Shown here: positions 25,066 to 34,552 of the stretch, piece after piece | Numbering within the stretch: the stretch's first letter is position 1 | How the letters are laid out: each line of letters starts with the position of its first letter | DNA from: Bacteroidales bacterium | GTDB lineage: Bacteria > Bacteroidota > Bacteroidia > Bacteroidales > UBA932 | Reading direction: 5' to 3' | DNA length: 64,000 bases | Assembly: GCA_017625725.1 (NCBI GenBank) | Contig: JAGAKH010000068.1 | Span: 1 to 64,000, forward strand | Position numbers and translations under genes: made by a program | Notes under the pieces: model-generated | The model's input: only the letters and a program-made list of their open reading frames with translations | Databases searched by the model: none | Told to the model about the DNA's origin: nothing

Positions 25066-25701
25066 TTACCCGACCAGCCATACAAGCACGTGCTTGTCAA
25101 ACATCATATATTCAAGTTCAAATTCTTCTTCGTGTTCGTCTTTGTGGATGAATGTAGCTTCAAGCTCTCCTTCTCCTTTCGGGCGGAATTTTTCTACTTC
25201 AATCTGCTCTGCAAAATCCACGCGGTTCTGAGACATTCTCTTGAAGATGGCCTCTTTTGCACACCAATATATAGCAAGCTGTTCGTTCTTCTTCTCGTCT
25301 TCAAGATCCTCTATCTCCTCCTCGGAAAGAGCCTTCTTTTCAACAGCAGAGAAATCCCTTTCGAGCGACTCTATATCAATTCCCACTTCCTCCTCATCAT
25401 GAGTGATGACTGCAACATATTTGTCTGTATGTGTGATGCTGATGTTCGTAGCACAGTTCTCAAGATATGGTTTGCCGTTATCATGGTGATTGAGGTACAT
25501 CTTTTCCTCGAAAAGCTCATTAAGCAAAGCTCTTACTGCAAGCTTCTGCCTTCTGTGACTCTCATTTCTGAAAAGCGAGATCTCTTCGAGTTCATCATTC
25601 GGTACAGATGTTATCGCGAGAAGTTCTTCCTCGCTTTCGGTTATCTGCCACACTGCGATTTCTGCCTTGTTGTCCAGTTTCTTTCTAAGATAAAGTGCCA
25701 T
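25066..25701 (-). CDS. 4'-phosphopantetheinyl transferase (Sfp-like)
   Basis: This enzyme transfers phosphopantetheine from coenzyme A to the conserved serine of carrier proteins. The 211-residue protein has the superfamily motifs: ISITHTDKYVAV (about 87-98), the metal-binding VGIDIE at 106-111 and WCAKEAIFK at 146-154. The length and the motifs suit the Sfp type more than the short AcpS type. No polyketide or non-ribosomal peptide genes are nearby, so fatty-acid ACP is a likely target. It could be preceded by a small reading frame at 25729-25920. Confidence 0.92.
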   Translation of the reverse strand: MALYLRKKLDNKAEIAVWQITESEEELLAITSVPNDELEEISLFRNESHRRQKLAVRALLNELFEEKMYLNHHDNGKPYLENCATNISITHTDKYVAVITHDEEEVGIDIESLERDFSAVEKKALSEEEIEDLEDEKKNEQLAIYWCAKEAIFKRMSQNRVDFAEQIEVEKFRPKGEGELEATFIHKDEHEEEFELEYMMFDKHVLVWLVG

Positions 25702-25728
25702 ATATGTTTATAAACAATTATTCAAAAT

Positions 25729-25920
25729 TCATGAAACCATATTACCCGGAGTGCCAATATACGACAAGCCGGTGCGTGCCGACCAGGCACACACGGCATA
25801 ACTTTCCGACTGCTCATCGGAAGAATTACCCATAATCATATAAATAGTCTGGGATAACGGATCGTCAGATTTCTGATCCGCAACTTTCTGATCTGTCAAT
25901 ATCGGACTGGGAGGTTCCAC
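25729..25920 (-). CDS. Possible small leader protein, 63 aa
   Basis: No family is recognised. A leftward frame starting with GTG at 25920 would encode 63 residues (VEPPSPILTDQKVADQKSDD near the start, GNMVS at the end). It would stop 27 bp before the phosphopantetheinyl transferase ATG. It lies directly downstream of a -7 box at 25949-25956 and is rich in Ser, Pro and Asp. The same frame stays open further upstream to 25995, which is before the promoter box. It may only be the untranslated leader of the transferase gene. Confidence 0.3.
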   Translation of the reverse strand: MEPPSPILTDQKVADQKSDDPLSQTIYMIMGNSSDEQSESYAVCAWSARTGLSYIGTPGNMVS

Positions 25921-25948
25921 TTGTCTGTATATTCTTAAAATTCGGGCA

Positions 25949-25956
25949 CAAAGATA
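25949..25956 (-). promoter_or_regulatory. -7 promoter box for the transferase unit
   Basis: The reverse strand reads TATCTTTG. Transcription from here would give a roughly 240-base leader before the transferase ATG, or would include the possible small gene at 25729-25920. Confidence 0.5.
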
Positions 25957-26064
25957 GTAAATGTTTTGATATCTGAAAACATGAAGAATATACATGTATG
26001 AAAGATATGTGTGAAAATGTCTGAGAAAACGAGGATTTTAAACCAGAATCACTCAATATTTTAT

Positions 26065-26072
26065 TATATTTG
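26065..26072 (+). promoter_or_regulatory. -7 promoter box for mdh
   Basis: TATATTTG matches TAnnTTTG, 37 bp before the mdh ATG. The rest of 25957-26109 is A/T-rich and shows nothing else. Confidence 0.6.
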
Positions 26073-26109
26073 CCAAGTTTTGAATAAAAATCTAACAATT
26101 TAAGATATT

Positions 26110-27108
26110 ATGGAATTTTTGACTAATGACAAGCTCGTGATCGTAGGTGCCGGTGGCGCTATCGGATCAACAATGGTTCAGACAGCTCTTACTATGAAGC
26201 TGACTCCTAACGTATGTCTTTATGATGTATATGCTCCTGGAATGGAAGGCGTGATGGAAGAGATGTTCCATTGCGGCTATGACGGAGTTAACCTTACTGC
26301 CACTACAGATGTTGCAGAGGCGTTCAAGGATGCCAAGTACATCATTTCTTCCGGTGGAGCTCCACGTAAGGAAGGTATGACACGTGAGGATCTTCTTGCC
26401 GGTAACTGTAAGATCGCTGAAGAGCTTGGAAAGAATATCAAGGCATATTGTCCGGATGTAAAGCATGTGGTTGTGATCTTCAACCCAGCTGACCTTACCG
26501 GTCTCGTTACCCTTCTTTATTCTGGTCTTAAGCCAAGCCAGGTTACAACTCTTGCAGCTCTTGACTCGACACGTCTTCAGAGTGCGATCGCAAAGAAGTT
26601 CGGTGTGAAGCAGTACGAGGTTACAGGTTGTGCGACCTATGGCGGACATGGCGAGCAGATGGCAGTGTTCGGAAGCGCTGTGAAGGTTGCAGGCAAGCCT
26701 CTTTCAGAGCTTATCGGTACAGAAGCATGCACAGAGGAAGAGTGGGAGCAGCTTAAGGTTGCAGTTACACAGGGTGGTGCAGCTATCATCAAGCTCCGTG
26801 GCCGCAGCTCATGGCAGAGCCCTGCATATTGCTCGGTTGAGATGGTCCGTGCAATCATGGGCGGCGACAAGTTCCGTTGGCCTGCAGGTACATATGTAAA
26901 CAACGAGAAGTACCAGAACATCATGATGGCGATGGATACTACTCTTGATGAGAACGGATGTACTTATAAGATGCCTCAGGGAACACCAGAGGAGATGGCA
27001 AAACTTGATGCTTCTTATGCTCACCTCTGCAAGATGCGTGACGAGGTCGTTTCTCTCGGCATCATCCCGCCTGTAGCAGAGTGGAAGTCTGTTAACCCTA
27101 ATCTTTAA
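26110..27108 (+). CDS. mdh: Malate dehydrogenase
   Basis: Mdh interconverts malate and oxaloacetate with NAD, feeding the reductive branch to fumarate and succinate that Bacteroidales use in fermentation. The 332-residue protein has the Rossmann GAGGAIG at 13-19, substrate arginines in GAPRKEGMTR (R86, R92), LDSTR at 151-155 and the catalytic histidine H180 in YGGHGEQM. Codon use here is strongly biased, as expected for a highly expressed gene. A hairpin at 27127-27164 follows. Confidence 0.96.
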   Translation: MEFLTNDKLVIVGAGGAIGSTMVQTALTMKLTPNVCLYDVYAPGMEGVMEEMFHCGYDGVNLTATTDVAEAFKDAKYIISSGGAPRKEGMTREDLLAGNCKIAEELGKNIKAYCPDVKHVVVIFNPADLTGLVTLLYSGLKPSQVTTLAALDSTRLQSAIAKKFGVKQYEVTGCATYGGHGEQMAVFGSAVKVAGKPLSELIGTEACTEEEWEQLKVAVTQGGAAIIKLRGRSSWQSPAYCSVEMVRAIMGGDKFRWPAGTYVNNEKYQNIMMAMDTTLDENGCTYKMPQGTPEEMAKLDASYAHLCKMRDEVVSLGIIPPVAEWKSVNPNL

Positions 27109-27126
27109 TATTAAGATAATATAGCG

Positions 27127-27164
27127 AAGAGGTTGAATCGGTTTTACGGCCAGTTCAACCTCTT
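27127..27164 (+). terminator. Terminator after mdh
   Basis: An 11-bp perfect stem (27127-27137 with 27154-27164) is followed by a T-containing A/T-rich stretch, 19 bp after the mdh stop. It separates mdh from the following glycan locus. Confidence 0.7.
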
Positions 27165-27198
27165 GGCTTTAATAATAACATAATAACTTAATAATATT

Positions 27199-28584
27199 AT
27201 GAAGAAATTCATTCGCTTCTATTTTGCGGCTGCCGTACTCTTCTTTGCAGCTGCATGTTCAGAGAAAGAGGACACTCCAACAGGCGATGGCGGGGAAAAT
27301 GTTGCTCTCAAGATAGCAGAATATACTCTTAACGAGAAGGCTGTGTTCGGAGAGACCCTTTCTTTTACAGTTAAGGTAGAGGGATCGGCGTCAAATGTTA
27401 CTGTCGCTGTCATTTCAGAGGGAAGCCAGCTTGCAGGTACAACGGTCAGGGAATCAGAAGGTGGAGTCTTTTCCGGTGAAATTTCCCTACCATACACAAA
27501 GAACATTGCTGACGGAGACTATGATGTGATGATCATGGCTATAGGAACCAATTCTTCAGAGCGTGACGAAAAGACCCTCAAGATCGCCCTTTCGCACCCA
27601 TCGTTCTCATCTGTAGCATTTGTAGCTTCAGACGGGCAGAAGTTCGAGATGAAGGCGGAAGGCTCTCTATGGTCGTTTACCGGAAACCTTCCTGCATCTC
27701 TTTCCGGTGTGTTTGAAGCAAAGGTCGGAAGCAGTGTGTTCACTTTCGGAGGAAGCAATGTGGATAATGTGGAATTCGGAAACCAGTCTACCTTGCCTCT
27801 GTACAGCTACAGCAATCCTCTTTCGAATTCGACATTGACATTCGATGTGATATCTTTCGCTGTAACCTTCCCTCTTGAACCAGTTGTGGTTGCGGTTCCT
27901 GTTACTACGGACGTTGCCAATCCGGGAACAATTGATGTAGAGTTCAAGAAGGGACAGATTGTTATTTTCGAAAACCTCGGCAACCTTTGGGTTGATGTCG
28001 ATTTCTTTGACAACAATGGTGACGGCACATACACATTCAGGGCAGAGGGCGGATATTACAGGCTTACAAATCAGTCCGACTGGGGATCGCTTCGCACAGA
28101 AAGAGTGACGGTAAACGGTGATCTTGGAACATTCCGTTGGGACGACAAGGGTATAACCGTGAATGAAGCGATCTGGTGCCTTGGAAACTATAACTTTGGA
28201 AAGCCAGACAAACGTGCCATCCGTGACGGCCGTGTCTTCTCCGATTGGGAAACATATGATGCATATTGCATGGCGAAGATCGATGACTACAAGTATCAGA
28301 TCACCCTCCGCGTATACAACTGGGCTTCCTACAAGTTCTTCCAGACAAAGCTTGATTGGGGAGATATCTATGGAACCAATTACAATCTTGACAAGAGTAA
28401 CCTCAATAATCTCTGCTATATCTACAACAACATCTTTGTAGGAAACGGAAATTTCCAGCAGGGAACGGGTGAGAGTGACCCTAACCTTATCCAGTATCCG
28501 GAGTCCGGACAGGTCATCCGCTTTACATTTGACGTAAGCAAGCCTCTTGGAATCATTGTAACTGCTGAGGCAGCGGAAATGTAG
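27199..28584 (+). CDS. SusE/SusF-position surface lipoprotein
   Basis: The 461-residue protein has a signal peptide with lipobox AAAC (Cys about 20) and an acidic linker. Immunoglobulin-like beta domains follow (about 35-250). The C-terminal region from about 250 has a DNNGDGTYTFRAEGGYYRL motif and many Trp/Tyr residues, as in DUF5121/DUF5125-type and SusE/F-like glycan-binding lipoproteins. It is the first gene of a three-gene unit, 19 bp upstream of susC, and probably helps bind glycan at the cell surface. No enzyme motif is seen. Confidence 0.75.
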   Translation: MKKFIRFYFAAAVLFFAAACSEKEDTPTGDGGENVALKIAEYTLNEKAVFGETLSFTVKVEGSASNVTVAVISEGSQLAGTTVRESEGGVFSGEISLPYTKNIADGDYDVMIMAIGTNSSERDEKTLKIALSHPSFSSVAFVASDGQKFEMKAEGSLWSFTGNLPASLSGVFEAKVGSSVFTFGGSNVDNVEFGNQSTLPLYSYSNPLSNSTLTFDVISFAVTFPLEPVVVAVPVTTDVANPGTIDVEFKKGQIVIFENLGNLWVDVDFFDNNGDGTYTFRAEGGYYRLTNQSDWGSLRTERVTVNGDLGTFRWDDKGITVNEAIWCLGNYNFGKPDKRAIRDGRVFSDWETYDAYCMAKIDDYKYQITLRVYNWASYKFFQTKLDWGDIYGTNYNLDKSNLNNLCYIYNNIFVGNGNFQQGTGESDPNLIQYPESGQVIRFTFDVSKPLGIIVTAEAAEM

Positions 28585-28603
28585 TCACTTTTCATAAAAC
28601 CTT

Positions 28604-31600
28604 ATGAATATCAATCGTTTTCTTGCAGCCATTGCGGCTGTAATCATAGTCTTGTCAGGGGCCATGCCGGCTAAAGCGGCGGATGCCCCTGATAAGGTAA
28701 AGGTTTCCGGAAAGGTCGTGGATGAGGCCGGAGTGCCGGTCATCGGCATTGCAGTCATCTCATCCGACGGGACCAGCGGAACCATAACCAACGACGCCGG
28801 TCTGTTCTATATAACAGTGCCGGAGGGAGATGTGCTTACGGTCACAGGAATCGGTTATCAGGATGAGAAGGTCCATCTTGAAGGAAGGACGGAGCTTCTG
28901 ATCAGGATGAAGACTGATACGGTCCTCGAGGAGGCCGTGCTTGTCGGTTTCGGTACTCAGAAAAAGGAAAGTGTCATAGGAGCCATAGCATCGATAGCCC
29001 CAGAAACCTTACAGGCCAATCAGACAGCGAATCTTTCAAATGCGCTGGCAGGACAGATTGCCGGAGTAATCGGTGTTCAGCGTTCTGGAGAGCCTGGCTA
29101 TGATGCTTCAGATTTCTGGATCCGAGGAATCAATACCTTTGGAGCAAGTTCCAATCCACTTGTGATCATAGACGGCGTTGAACGTAGTCTTGACCAGCTT
29201 TCACCGGAAGAGATAGAGTCGTTCTCAGTTCTTAAAGATGCTTCTGCAACGGCAATCTACGGTGTACGTGGTGCCAATGGTGCCATCGTAATAAAGACAA
29301 AACGAGGCTCGGTCGGCAAGGCAAAGGTCAATATAAAGGCAGATTATGGAGTGACAGCTCCGTTGAAGATTGCCGATTTCGTGGATGGTGCCAAGCATAT
29401 GGAAATAGTGAATGCAGCAGCAGCCCTTTCCGGCTCGCCCGGACCATATTCTCCCGAGCAGATTGAAAAAACACGTAGCGGGGTAGATCGGGACCTGTTC
29501 CCATCCACCGACTGGCTTGATCTGGTAACCAATGATTTCGCAACCAGCTCTCATATCAGTGCAGATGTAAGCGGTGGTACAGAACTTCTCCGTTATCGTT
29601 TCATCCTTGGAGTCTACAACGAGTCAGGTATCATCGCAACAGATCCGACCGCAGCCTTTGATTCTCAGTTGAGGCTTACCAAGTACAATGTGCGAAGCAA
29701 TATCGACCTCAACCTTACCAAGTCCACATTGTTCACCTTCAGTATCGGTGGATATATGCAGGACAGACACGCACCGGGATCTAATGTAAGCAGCATACTT
29801 CAGTATGCTCTTGAGATTCCGCCAATCGTTCATCCTGCTGTTTATTCCAACGGGCAGTTTCCTATCCAGTCCAACAGGGCCAATCCATATGTGATGGCTA
29901 CACAGACCGGCTATAAGGACAATTACAAATCTCAGCTTCAGAGTGTCGCCACATTGGATCAGGATTTCGGACTTCTCTGGGATCCTCTTCAGGGACTTCA
30001 TGCCAAAGTGACTTTCTCTTTCGACGTCTATCAGGATTATTGGTCTGAAAGAACAAGAAGACCAAGCTACTACTATGCATCTGGACGAGATGAAGCGGGC
30101 AACCTGATTACTGACCTCATTTCAACGGGTGACGAATTTCTTGGTTTCACGAAGAGTTTCGGCGGTAGCAGAAGCACATATTTTGAAGTACCGGTTTCAT
30201 ATAACCGATCTTTTGGAAAGCACACAGTTGATGCTCTTCTTTTATGGAATATGAGGAGCTACGTGGATCAGAATGCGTCATCTGCAATCTATTCTTTCCC
30301 ATACAGGCATGCAGGACTGGCAGGACGACTTGCCTATGATTACGATAGCCGTTATTTCGCTGAATTCAATTTCGGCTATAACGGATCAGAGAACTTTGCC
30401 AAGCAGTATCGTTATGGTTTCTTCCCTTCAGGTGCAATCGGATGGATGGTTTCCAATGAGCCGTGGATGGAAGATGTGAAGCATATAGTCTCCCAGCTGA
30501 GAATCAGGGGTTCGATGGGTCTTGCCGGAAATGACCAGATTGCTGGAGGGCGCCGTTTCGGTTATCTTACGACAATAAATGGTTCGGCAGGACAACATAG
30601 TTTCGGTTCAAACAACAGTGTGTCGTATCCGGGAGTAGCAGAAGACCAGTTCGGAGTTCCTGACCTGACTTGGGAAACGGCCACAAAGACCAATATCGGA
30701 TTCGATCTCGGGCTCTTTGATGCATTGAATCTTACATTCGACTATTTTACCGAAGTGCGTCAGGATATCTTCATGCAGAGAAAGATCTTCCCTGAGACTT
30801 CCGGTTTCCAGAATGCTCCATATGCCAATTATGGAAAGGTCTTCAACAGAGGAGTTGATGCATCCCTGACATTCAACAAGGTATTCACCAGGGACACTTA
30901 TCTATCGCTCATGGCCAACTTCACCTATGCCCATAATACTATTCTCGAGTATGATGAGGCTGCAGGAATAATCGGTACTACACGTGCCCGTACCGGCCAC
31001 AGCATCAATCAGAACTTTGGACTGGAGTCACTGGGATTATATACGGACGATGATTTTCTTGATCCGGTGAGCGGAACTCTCAAGCCGGGACTTCCTGTTC
31101 CTTCGTGGAACCGTGTAAAACCGGGAGACATCAAGTATGTAGACCAGAATAATGACGGAATCATCAATGATGAGGATGTAACTGCAATCGGAGGTGCTTC
31201 GGTACCGGAAATTGTATATGGATTCGGCTTCTCTTTCCGCCATAAGGGTTTTGACATCAGTGCCCTCTTCCAGGGTGTGGCCCTTACAGATTTTGTTGTC
31301 GGAGGAGACTATGATGATGCAAGAAACCAGTACTATATCCCAGGTTCCGGTTCAGGAGCGGTTGCCAACATCCTTGCCAATGCAGATGACAGATGGACAC
31401 CGGAGAATCCTTCTCAGGATGTGTTCTGGCCAAGACTCTCTCTGGGAACAAATGAGAATAACAATCAGGCATCGAGCTGGTGGCTGAAAGACGGTTCGTT
31501 CATGCGTCTGAAGAACTTCGAGATGGGCTATACCTTCCTTAGAAAATCAGGCCAGAAGAACAGGGTTGTGAACAATATGCGCCTCTTCGTCAGAGGAACC

Positions 31601-31717
31601 AATCTGTTTACTATCGCTGACTTCAAGCTCTGGGATCCTGAACTTGCCGGAAATGGTTTTGCCGCCTATCCTATTTCAAGAGTTGTGTCTTTTGGACTTG
31701 ATATATCATTCAATTAA
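28604..31717 (+). CDS. SusC-like TonB-dependent outer membrane transporter
   Basis: SusC proteins import oligosaccharides across the outer membrane with SusD as a lid. The 1037-residue protein has a signal peptide (1-26), a carboxypeptidase-D-like domain (about 33-110), a TonB-box region LEEAVLVGFGTQKKE, and a plug with the NPLVIIDGVERSLDQL and SATAIYGVRGANGAI motifs. A barrel follows, ending in an aromatic residue (SFGLDISFN, Phe next to last). No STN signalling domain is present, in contrast to the second SusC at 42461. It pairs with the SusD 13 bp downstream. Confidence 0.96.
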   Translation: MNINRFLAAIAAVIIVLSGAMPAKAADAPDKVKVSGKVVDEAGVPVIGIAVISSDGTSGTITNDAGLFYITVPEGDVLTVTGIGYQDEKVHLEGRTELLIRMKTDTVLEEAVLVGFGTQKKESVIGAIASIAPETLQANQTANLSNALAGQIAGVIGVQRSGEPGYDASDFWIRGINTFGASSNPLVIIDGVERSLDQLSPEEIESFSVLKDASATAIYGVRGANGAIVIKTKRGSVGKAKVNIKADYGVTAPLKIADFVDGAKHMEIVNAAAALSGSPGPYSPEQIEKTRSGVDRDLFPSTDWLDLVTNDFATSSHISADVSGGTELLRYRFILGVYNESGIIATDPTAAFDSQLRLTKYNVRSNIDLNLTKSTLFTFSIGGYMQDRHAPGSNVSSILQYALEIPPIVHPAVYSNGQFPIQSNRANPYVMATQTGYKDNYKSQLQSVATLDQDFGLLWDPLQGLHAKVTFSFDVYQDYWSERTRRPSYYYASGRDEAGNLITDLISTGDEFLGFTKSFGGSRSTYFEVPVSYNRSFGKHTVDALLLWNMRSYVDQNASSAIYSFPYRHAGLAGRLAYDYDSRYFAEFNFGYNGSENFAKQYRYGFFPSGAIGWMVSNEPWMEDVKHIVSQLRIRGSMGLAGNDQIAGGRRFGYLTTINGSAGQHSFGSNNSVSYPGVAEDQFGVPDLTWETATKTNIGFDLGLFDALNLTFDYFTEVRQDIFMQRKIFPETSGFQNAPYANYGKVFNRGVDASLTFNKVFTRDTYLSLMANFTYAHNTILEYDEAAGIIGTTRARTGHSINQNFGLESLGLYTDDDFLDPVSGTLKPGLPVPSWNRVKPGDIKYVDQNNDGIINDEDVTAIGGASVPEIVYGFGFSFRHKGFDISALFQGVALTDFVVGGDYDDARNQYYIPGSGSGAVANILANADDRWTPENPSQDVFWPRLSLGTNENNNQASSWWLKDGSFMRLKNFEMGYTFLRKSGQKNRVVNNMRLFVRGTNLFTIADFKLWDPELAGNGFAAYPISRVVSFGLDISFN

Positions 31718-31730
31718 ATGACAGGCTATT

Positions 31731-33557
31731 ATGAAAAAGATACTATATATTATATTGACTGCAGCAGCTTTTGTGTCGACTGTCGGCTGTAATTTTCTTG
31801 ATCAGGAGCCTGATGACCTTATTACGGAGGAAATGGTCTTCAATGATATAGTCAAGACTAACGGCTGGCTGGCAAATATCTACAATTATCTTCCGGACCC
31901 ATACATGGGATGGAATATGAAATACGGTCTGAACACTCTTGTTGATGATGTCCAGATTCCTCTCGAATGGTCTGGTTTCGGCTGGTGGACAGCATCTGCG
32001 ATGAAGGGAAACTGGAGTGCAACGTCGAATTATTTCGACCTTTGGGGAGATGTCTACAAGGCAGTAAGGGCAGCTTATGTGTTTCTGGAAAAAGTCAAGC
32101 CTTTAGGGTCAGAACAGACAGAAGAAGATGTTGCCTACATGAAGCTGCAGGCACGTTTCCTTATCGCCTATTACTATAGTGAACTGCTTGAATTCTATGG
32201 TTCCTTCCCGTTGGTGACCAGATATTATGGCATAGATTCAACATACGAGGAACTGATGCTTGAGAGAACTCCATTCGAGACCATTGTCGAGTGGCTTGAT
32301 GAGGAACTGCTGGACCTGTCCAAGAATCTGCCGCTTAAGCATCAGAATGTAAGTGAGGATTTCGGCAGGGCTACCAAGGGTATGGCATTGGCTGTACGTG
32401 CCCATGTGCACATGCTCGCAGCAAGCCCATTGTTCAATGGAAATAAGCTCTATGCAGAAGTAAAGAATCATGACGGGACCCTTCTGTTCCCTCAGACTTA
32501 TGACAAGGATAAGTGGAAGAGGGCGGCAGACGCCATCAAGGACCTTCTGGATCTTGGAGTATATTCACTTTACAAGGAATATAATGAAGACGGAACCCTT
32601 GATCCTTTCCTTTCTTATATGAATCTTCATTTTGCACTTGGAGATGCAAATCCGGAGCTGATATTCATCAACAACAACTGCAACTACGCGGAAGCAGACC
32701 AGAATATGGCGCCTCACGGATATGGAGACGGTAATGGAGCTTACGGTGCGACCCAGAATCTTGTGGATGCCTTCTTTACGCGTAACGGTCTGCCGATAGA
32801 CAAGGACCCATCCTACAAGGCAGATGGTTACAGCACCGAGGACATACGCTACCCTAACACTGCATGGGTAAGGTCCAACTCCAAGGAGGAACCGGGGCTT
32901 GTTACCGAGGCAGGAACGCCAAACATGTATTGCAACAGAGAGCCACGTTTCTATGTATCCATTCTGTGGCATGGCGAGTGGTCTTCACAGATGGGTGGTT
33001 TTGTTAACTTCCTTTATGGGGGGCCGAACGGAGGTCCTAGCTACGACTCTCCTCAGTGCGGCTATCTGATGCGCAAGAGACAGCATCCTCAAAGTACGGA
33101 GATCGGCAATCAGAACCATCCATATCGTCCTGGCATTATATTCCGTCTTGGAGAATTCTATCTAAGCTACGCCGAAGCCCTTAATGAGTTCTATGGAGAG
33201 TCTCAGCAGCAAGAGGTGCTCAAGTATCTCAATGCAATCAGGGAACGTGCCGGAATACCTGCTTATGAAGGTACATATACTCAGTCAGAAATGAGGGATA
33301 TGATCCGTCGCGAACGTAGGATAGAACTTCTCGATGAAGGAAAGCGTTATACCGACCTGCGTCGCTGGATGCTTTCAAAGGAAGTGTTATCCAAGCCTAT
33401 CAGGGGTCTCAATGTCAAATCCACGACCCCGGACCAGTTCTTCTTCCAGACGAGGACATTTATGATACGTTCTTTTGAGGACAGGAACTACCTGTGGCCA
33501 ATCAGGCAGACTTACATAGATAATAATCCTAAGTTGGTTCAGAACTACGGATTCTGA
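31731..33557 (+). CDS. SusD-like outer membrane lipoprotein
   Basis: SusD proteins bind glycan at the surface and cap the SusC channel. The 608-residue protein has lipobox VGC (Cys20), the N-terminal NFLDQEPDD motif and the TPR-like helical scaffold (ARFLIAYYYSELLEFYGSFPL). The C-terminal RagB/SusD region includes FRLGEFYLSYAEALNE, AIRERAGIPAY and the RRERRIELLDEGKRYTDLRRW signature. It closes the three-gene unit. No glycoside hydrolase or regulator is adjacent. Confidence 0.96.
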   Translation: MKKILYIILTAAAFVSTVGCNFLDQEPDDLITEEMVFNDIVKTNGWLANIYNYLPDPYMGWNMKYGLNTLVDDVQIPLEWSGFGWWTASAMKGNWSATSNYFDLWGDVYKAVRAAYVFLEKVKPLGSEQTEEDVAYMKLQARFLIAYYYSELLEFYGSFPLVTRYYGIDSTYEELMLERTPFETIVEWLDEELLDLSKNLPLKHQNVSEDFGRATKGMALAVRAHVHMLAASPLFNGNKLYAEVKNHDGTLLFPQTYDKDKWKRAADAIKDLLDLGVYSLYKEYNEDGTLDPFLSYMNLHFALGDANPELIFINNNCNYAEADQNMAPHGYGDGNGAYGATQNLVDAFFTRNGLPIDKDPSYKADGYSTEDIRYPNTAWVRSNSKEEPGLVTEAGTPNMYCNREPRFYVSILWHGEWSSQMGGFVNFLYGGPNGGPSYDSPQCGYLMRKRQHPQSTEIGNQNHPYRPGIIFRLGEFYLSYAEALNEFYGESQQQEVLKYLNAIRERAGIPAYEGTYTQSEMRDMIRRERRIELLDEGKRYTDLRRWMLSKEVLSKPIRGLNVKSTTPDQFFFQTRTFMIRSFEDRNYLWPIRQTYIDNNPKLVQNYGF

Positions 33558-33577
33558 TAAAATAGGCTGGCCGGCAA

Positions 33578-33623
33578 TGACATGAGCCCCGAAAGTTTTG
33601 TCTAACTTTCGGGGCTCATGTCA
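33578..33623. terminator. Perfect 20-bp hairpin after susD
   Basis: Arms 33578-33597 and 33604-33623 are perfect complements with a 6-base loop. The stem contains CCCCGAAAGTT. No T-run follows. It is probably the end of the glycan-locus transcript and shields the tRNA promoter. Confidence 0.75.
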
Positions 33624-33695
33624 CAATCTCCGGTCTATTTGTGCGAAAAACACACATTTTCTTTAAAAAAGTTTTGCACTTTATTTTTTTCGCTG

Positions 33696-33703
33696 TATAT
33701 TTG
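33696..33703 (+). promoter_or_regulatory. -7 promoter box for tRNA-Pro
   Basis: TATATTTG (TAnnTTTG) with TTTG at 33673-33676 as a -33 element, 19 bp apart. It lies 20 bp before the tRNA. This is one of the cleanest two-part promoters in the window. Confidence 0.7.
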
Positions 33704-33723
33704 TAGTCCCAAATGAGGGAACT

Positions 33724-33797
33724 CGGGGTGTGGCGCAGTTGGCTAGCGCATCTGGTTTGGGACCAGAGGGTCCTGTGTTCGAGTCACAGTACCCCGA
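33724..33797 (+). tRNA. tRNA-Pro (anticodon TGG)
   Basis: A 74-base cloverleaf. The acceptor stem CGGGGTG pairs with TACCCCG (one G-U), with discriminator A at 33797. The anticodon stem TCTGG/CCAGA (33751-33755, 33763-33767) holds loop TTTGGGA with anticodon TGG at 33758-33760. The T-loop is GTTCGAGTC. The CCA end is not encoded. Confidence 0.96.
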
Positions 33798-33806
33798 CAT
33801 TATGAC

Positions 33807-33845
33807 AAGGCAACCGTTTGTAAATCAAGCGGTTGCTTTTATTTT
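33807..33845 (+). terminator. Terminator after tRNA-Pro
   Basis: A 7-bp stem GCAACCG/CGGTTGC (33810-33816 with 33830-33836), extended by A-T pairs, is followed by a T-rich tract. Confidence 0.75.
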
Positions 33846-33864
33846 TATTTTAACGCAAATCAAT

Positions 33865-33872
33865 TACCTTTG
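33865..33872 (+). promoter_or_regulatory. -7 promoter box for lolD-trmN6
   Basis: TACCTTTG matches TAnnTTTG, 21 bp before the lolD ATG. Confidence 0.6.
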
Positions 33873-33893
33873 TGGTAAGGAAATATATGCGTT

Positions 33894-34550
33894 ATGATCA
33901 GGGCGACAGGAATAGAAAAGTCTTTCGGCAGTCTGAAGGTGCTGAAGGGGATAGACTTCAATGTAAGGAAGTCTGAAGTTGTGTCAATCATGGGGGCTTC
34001 TGGTGCCGGTAAATCCACCTTGCTTCAGATTCTCGGAACCCTGTCTACTCCAGATTGCGGCTCTTTGTTCATTGACGGGACAGATGTCCTGAAGCTGGAC
34101 AGTAAGGGAATTGCTGAATTCAGAAACAGAAAACTCGGCTTTGTCTTCCAGTTCCATCACCTTCTTCCTGAGTTTACTGCATTGGAAAACGTCATGATTC
34201 CGGCATTCATTGCCGGCCGTTCCAGAAAGGATGCGGAAAGACATGCCGAAGAACTCCTTTCAGACCTTGGACTTTCCGGCAGATTGACCCACAAGCCTTC
34301 CGAACTTTCCGGTGGCGAGCAGCAGAGAGTAGCGATTGCAAGGGCGTTGATAAACAAGCCGGCTGTCCTTTTTGCAGACGAGCCGTCAGGTAATCTGGAT
34401 TCCAAAACGAAAGAAGAACTGCACAGGCTCTTTTTTGAACTTAGAGACAGACTTGGTCAGACTATAGTGATCGTTACACACGATCCGGATCTCGCTCGTA
34501 TGTGTGACCGTTCTCTTTTCATGCGTGACGGGATGTTTGTAGAGGAGTGA
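33894..34550 (+). CDS. lolD: LolD-like ABC transporter ATPase
   Basis: LolD-type ATPases power release of lipoproteins from the inner membrane by LolCE, and related proteins serve MacB-type efflux. The 218-residue protein has Walker [10 protein letters not shown] at 34-42, a Q-loop in [21 protein letters not shown] (the [11 protein letters not shown] form is typical of LolD), signature LSGGEQQR at 138-145 and Walker [14 protein letters not shown]. The permease partner is not adjacent. The stop is followed 2 bp later by trmN6, so the two are co-transcribed. Confidence 0.9.
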   Translation: MIRATGIEKSFGSLKVLKGIDFNVRKSEVVSIMGASGAGKSTLLQILGTLSTPDCGSLFIDGTDVLKLDSKGIAEFRNRKLGFVFQFHHLLPEFTALENVMIPAFIAGRSRKDAERHAEELLSDLGLSGRLTHKPSELSGGEQQRVAIARALINKPAVLFADEPSGNLDSKTKEELHRLFFELRDRLGQTIVIVTHDPDLARMCDRSLFMRDGMFVEE

Positions 34551-34552
34551 GC

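Noticed and set aside
25063..25713. 216-codon rightward open frame over the phosphopantetheinyl transferase gene
   Set aside because: It mirrors the transferase gene exactly; the leftward frame has all three family motifs, while this one has only low-complexity Phe-rich sequence.
33578..33623. Sixth REP-like palindrome of the RAYT family
   Set aside because: The stem includes CCCCGAA but lacks the TTACTCCC arm, and it directly follows a susD stop. A terminator is the simpler reading.
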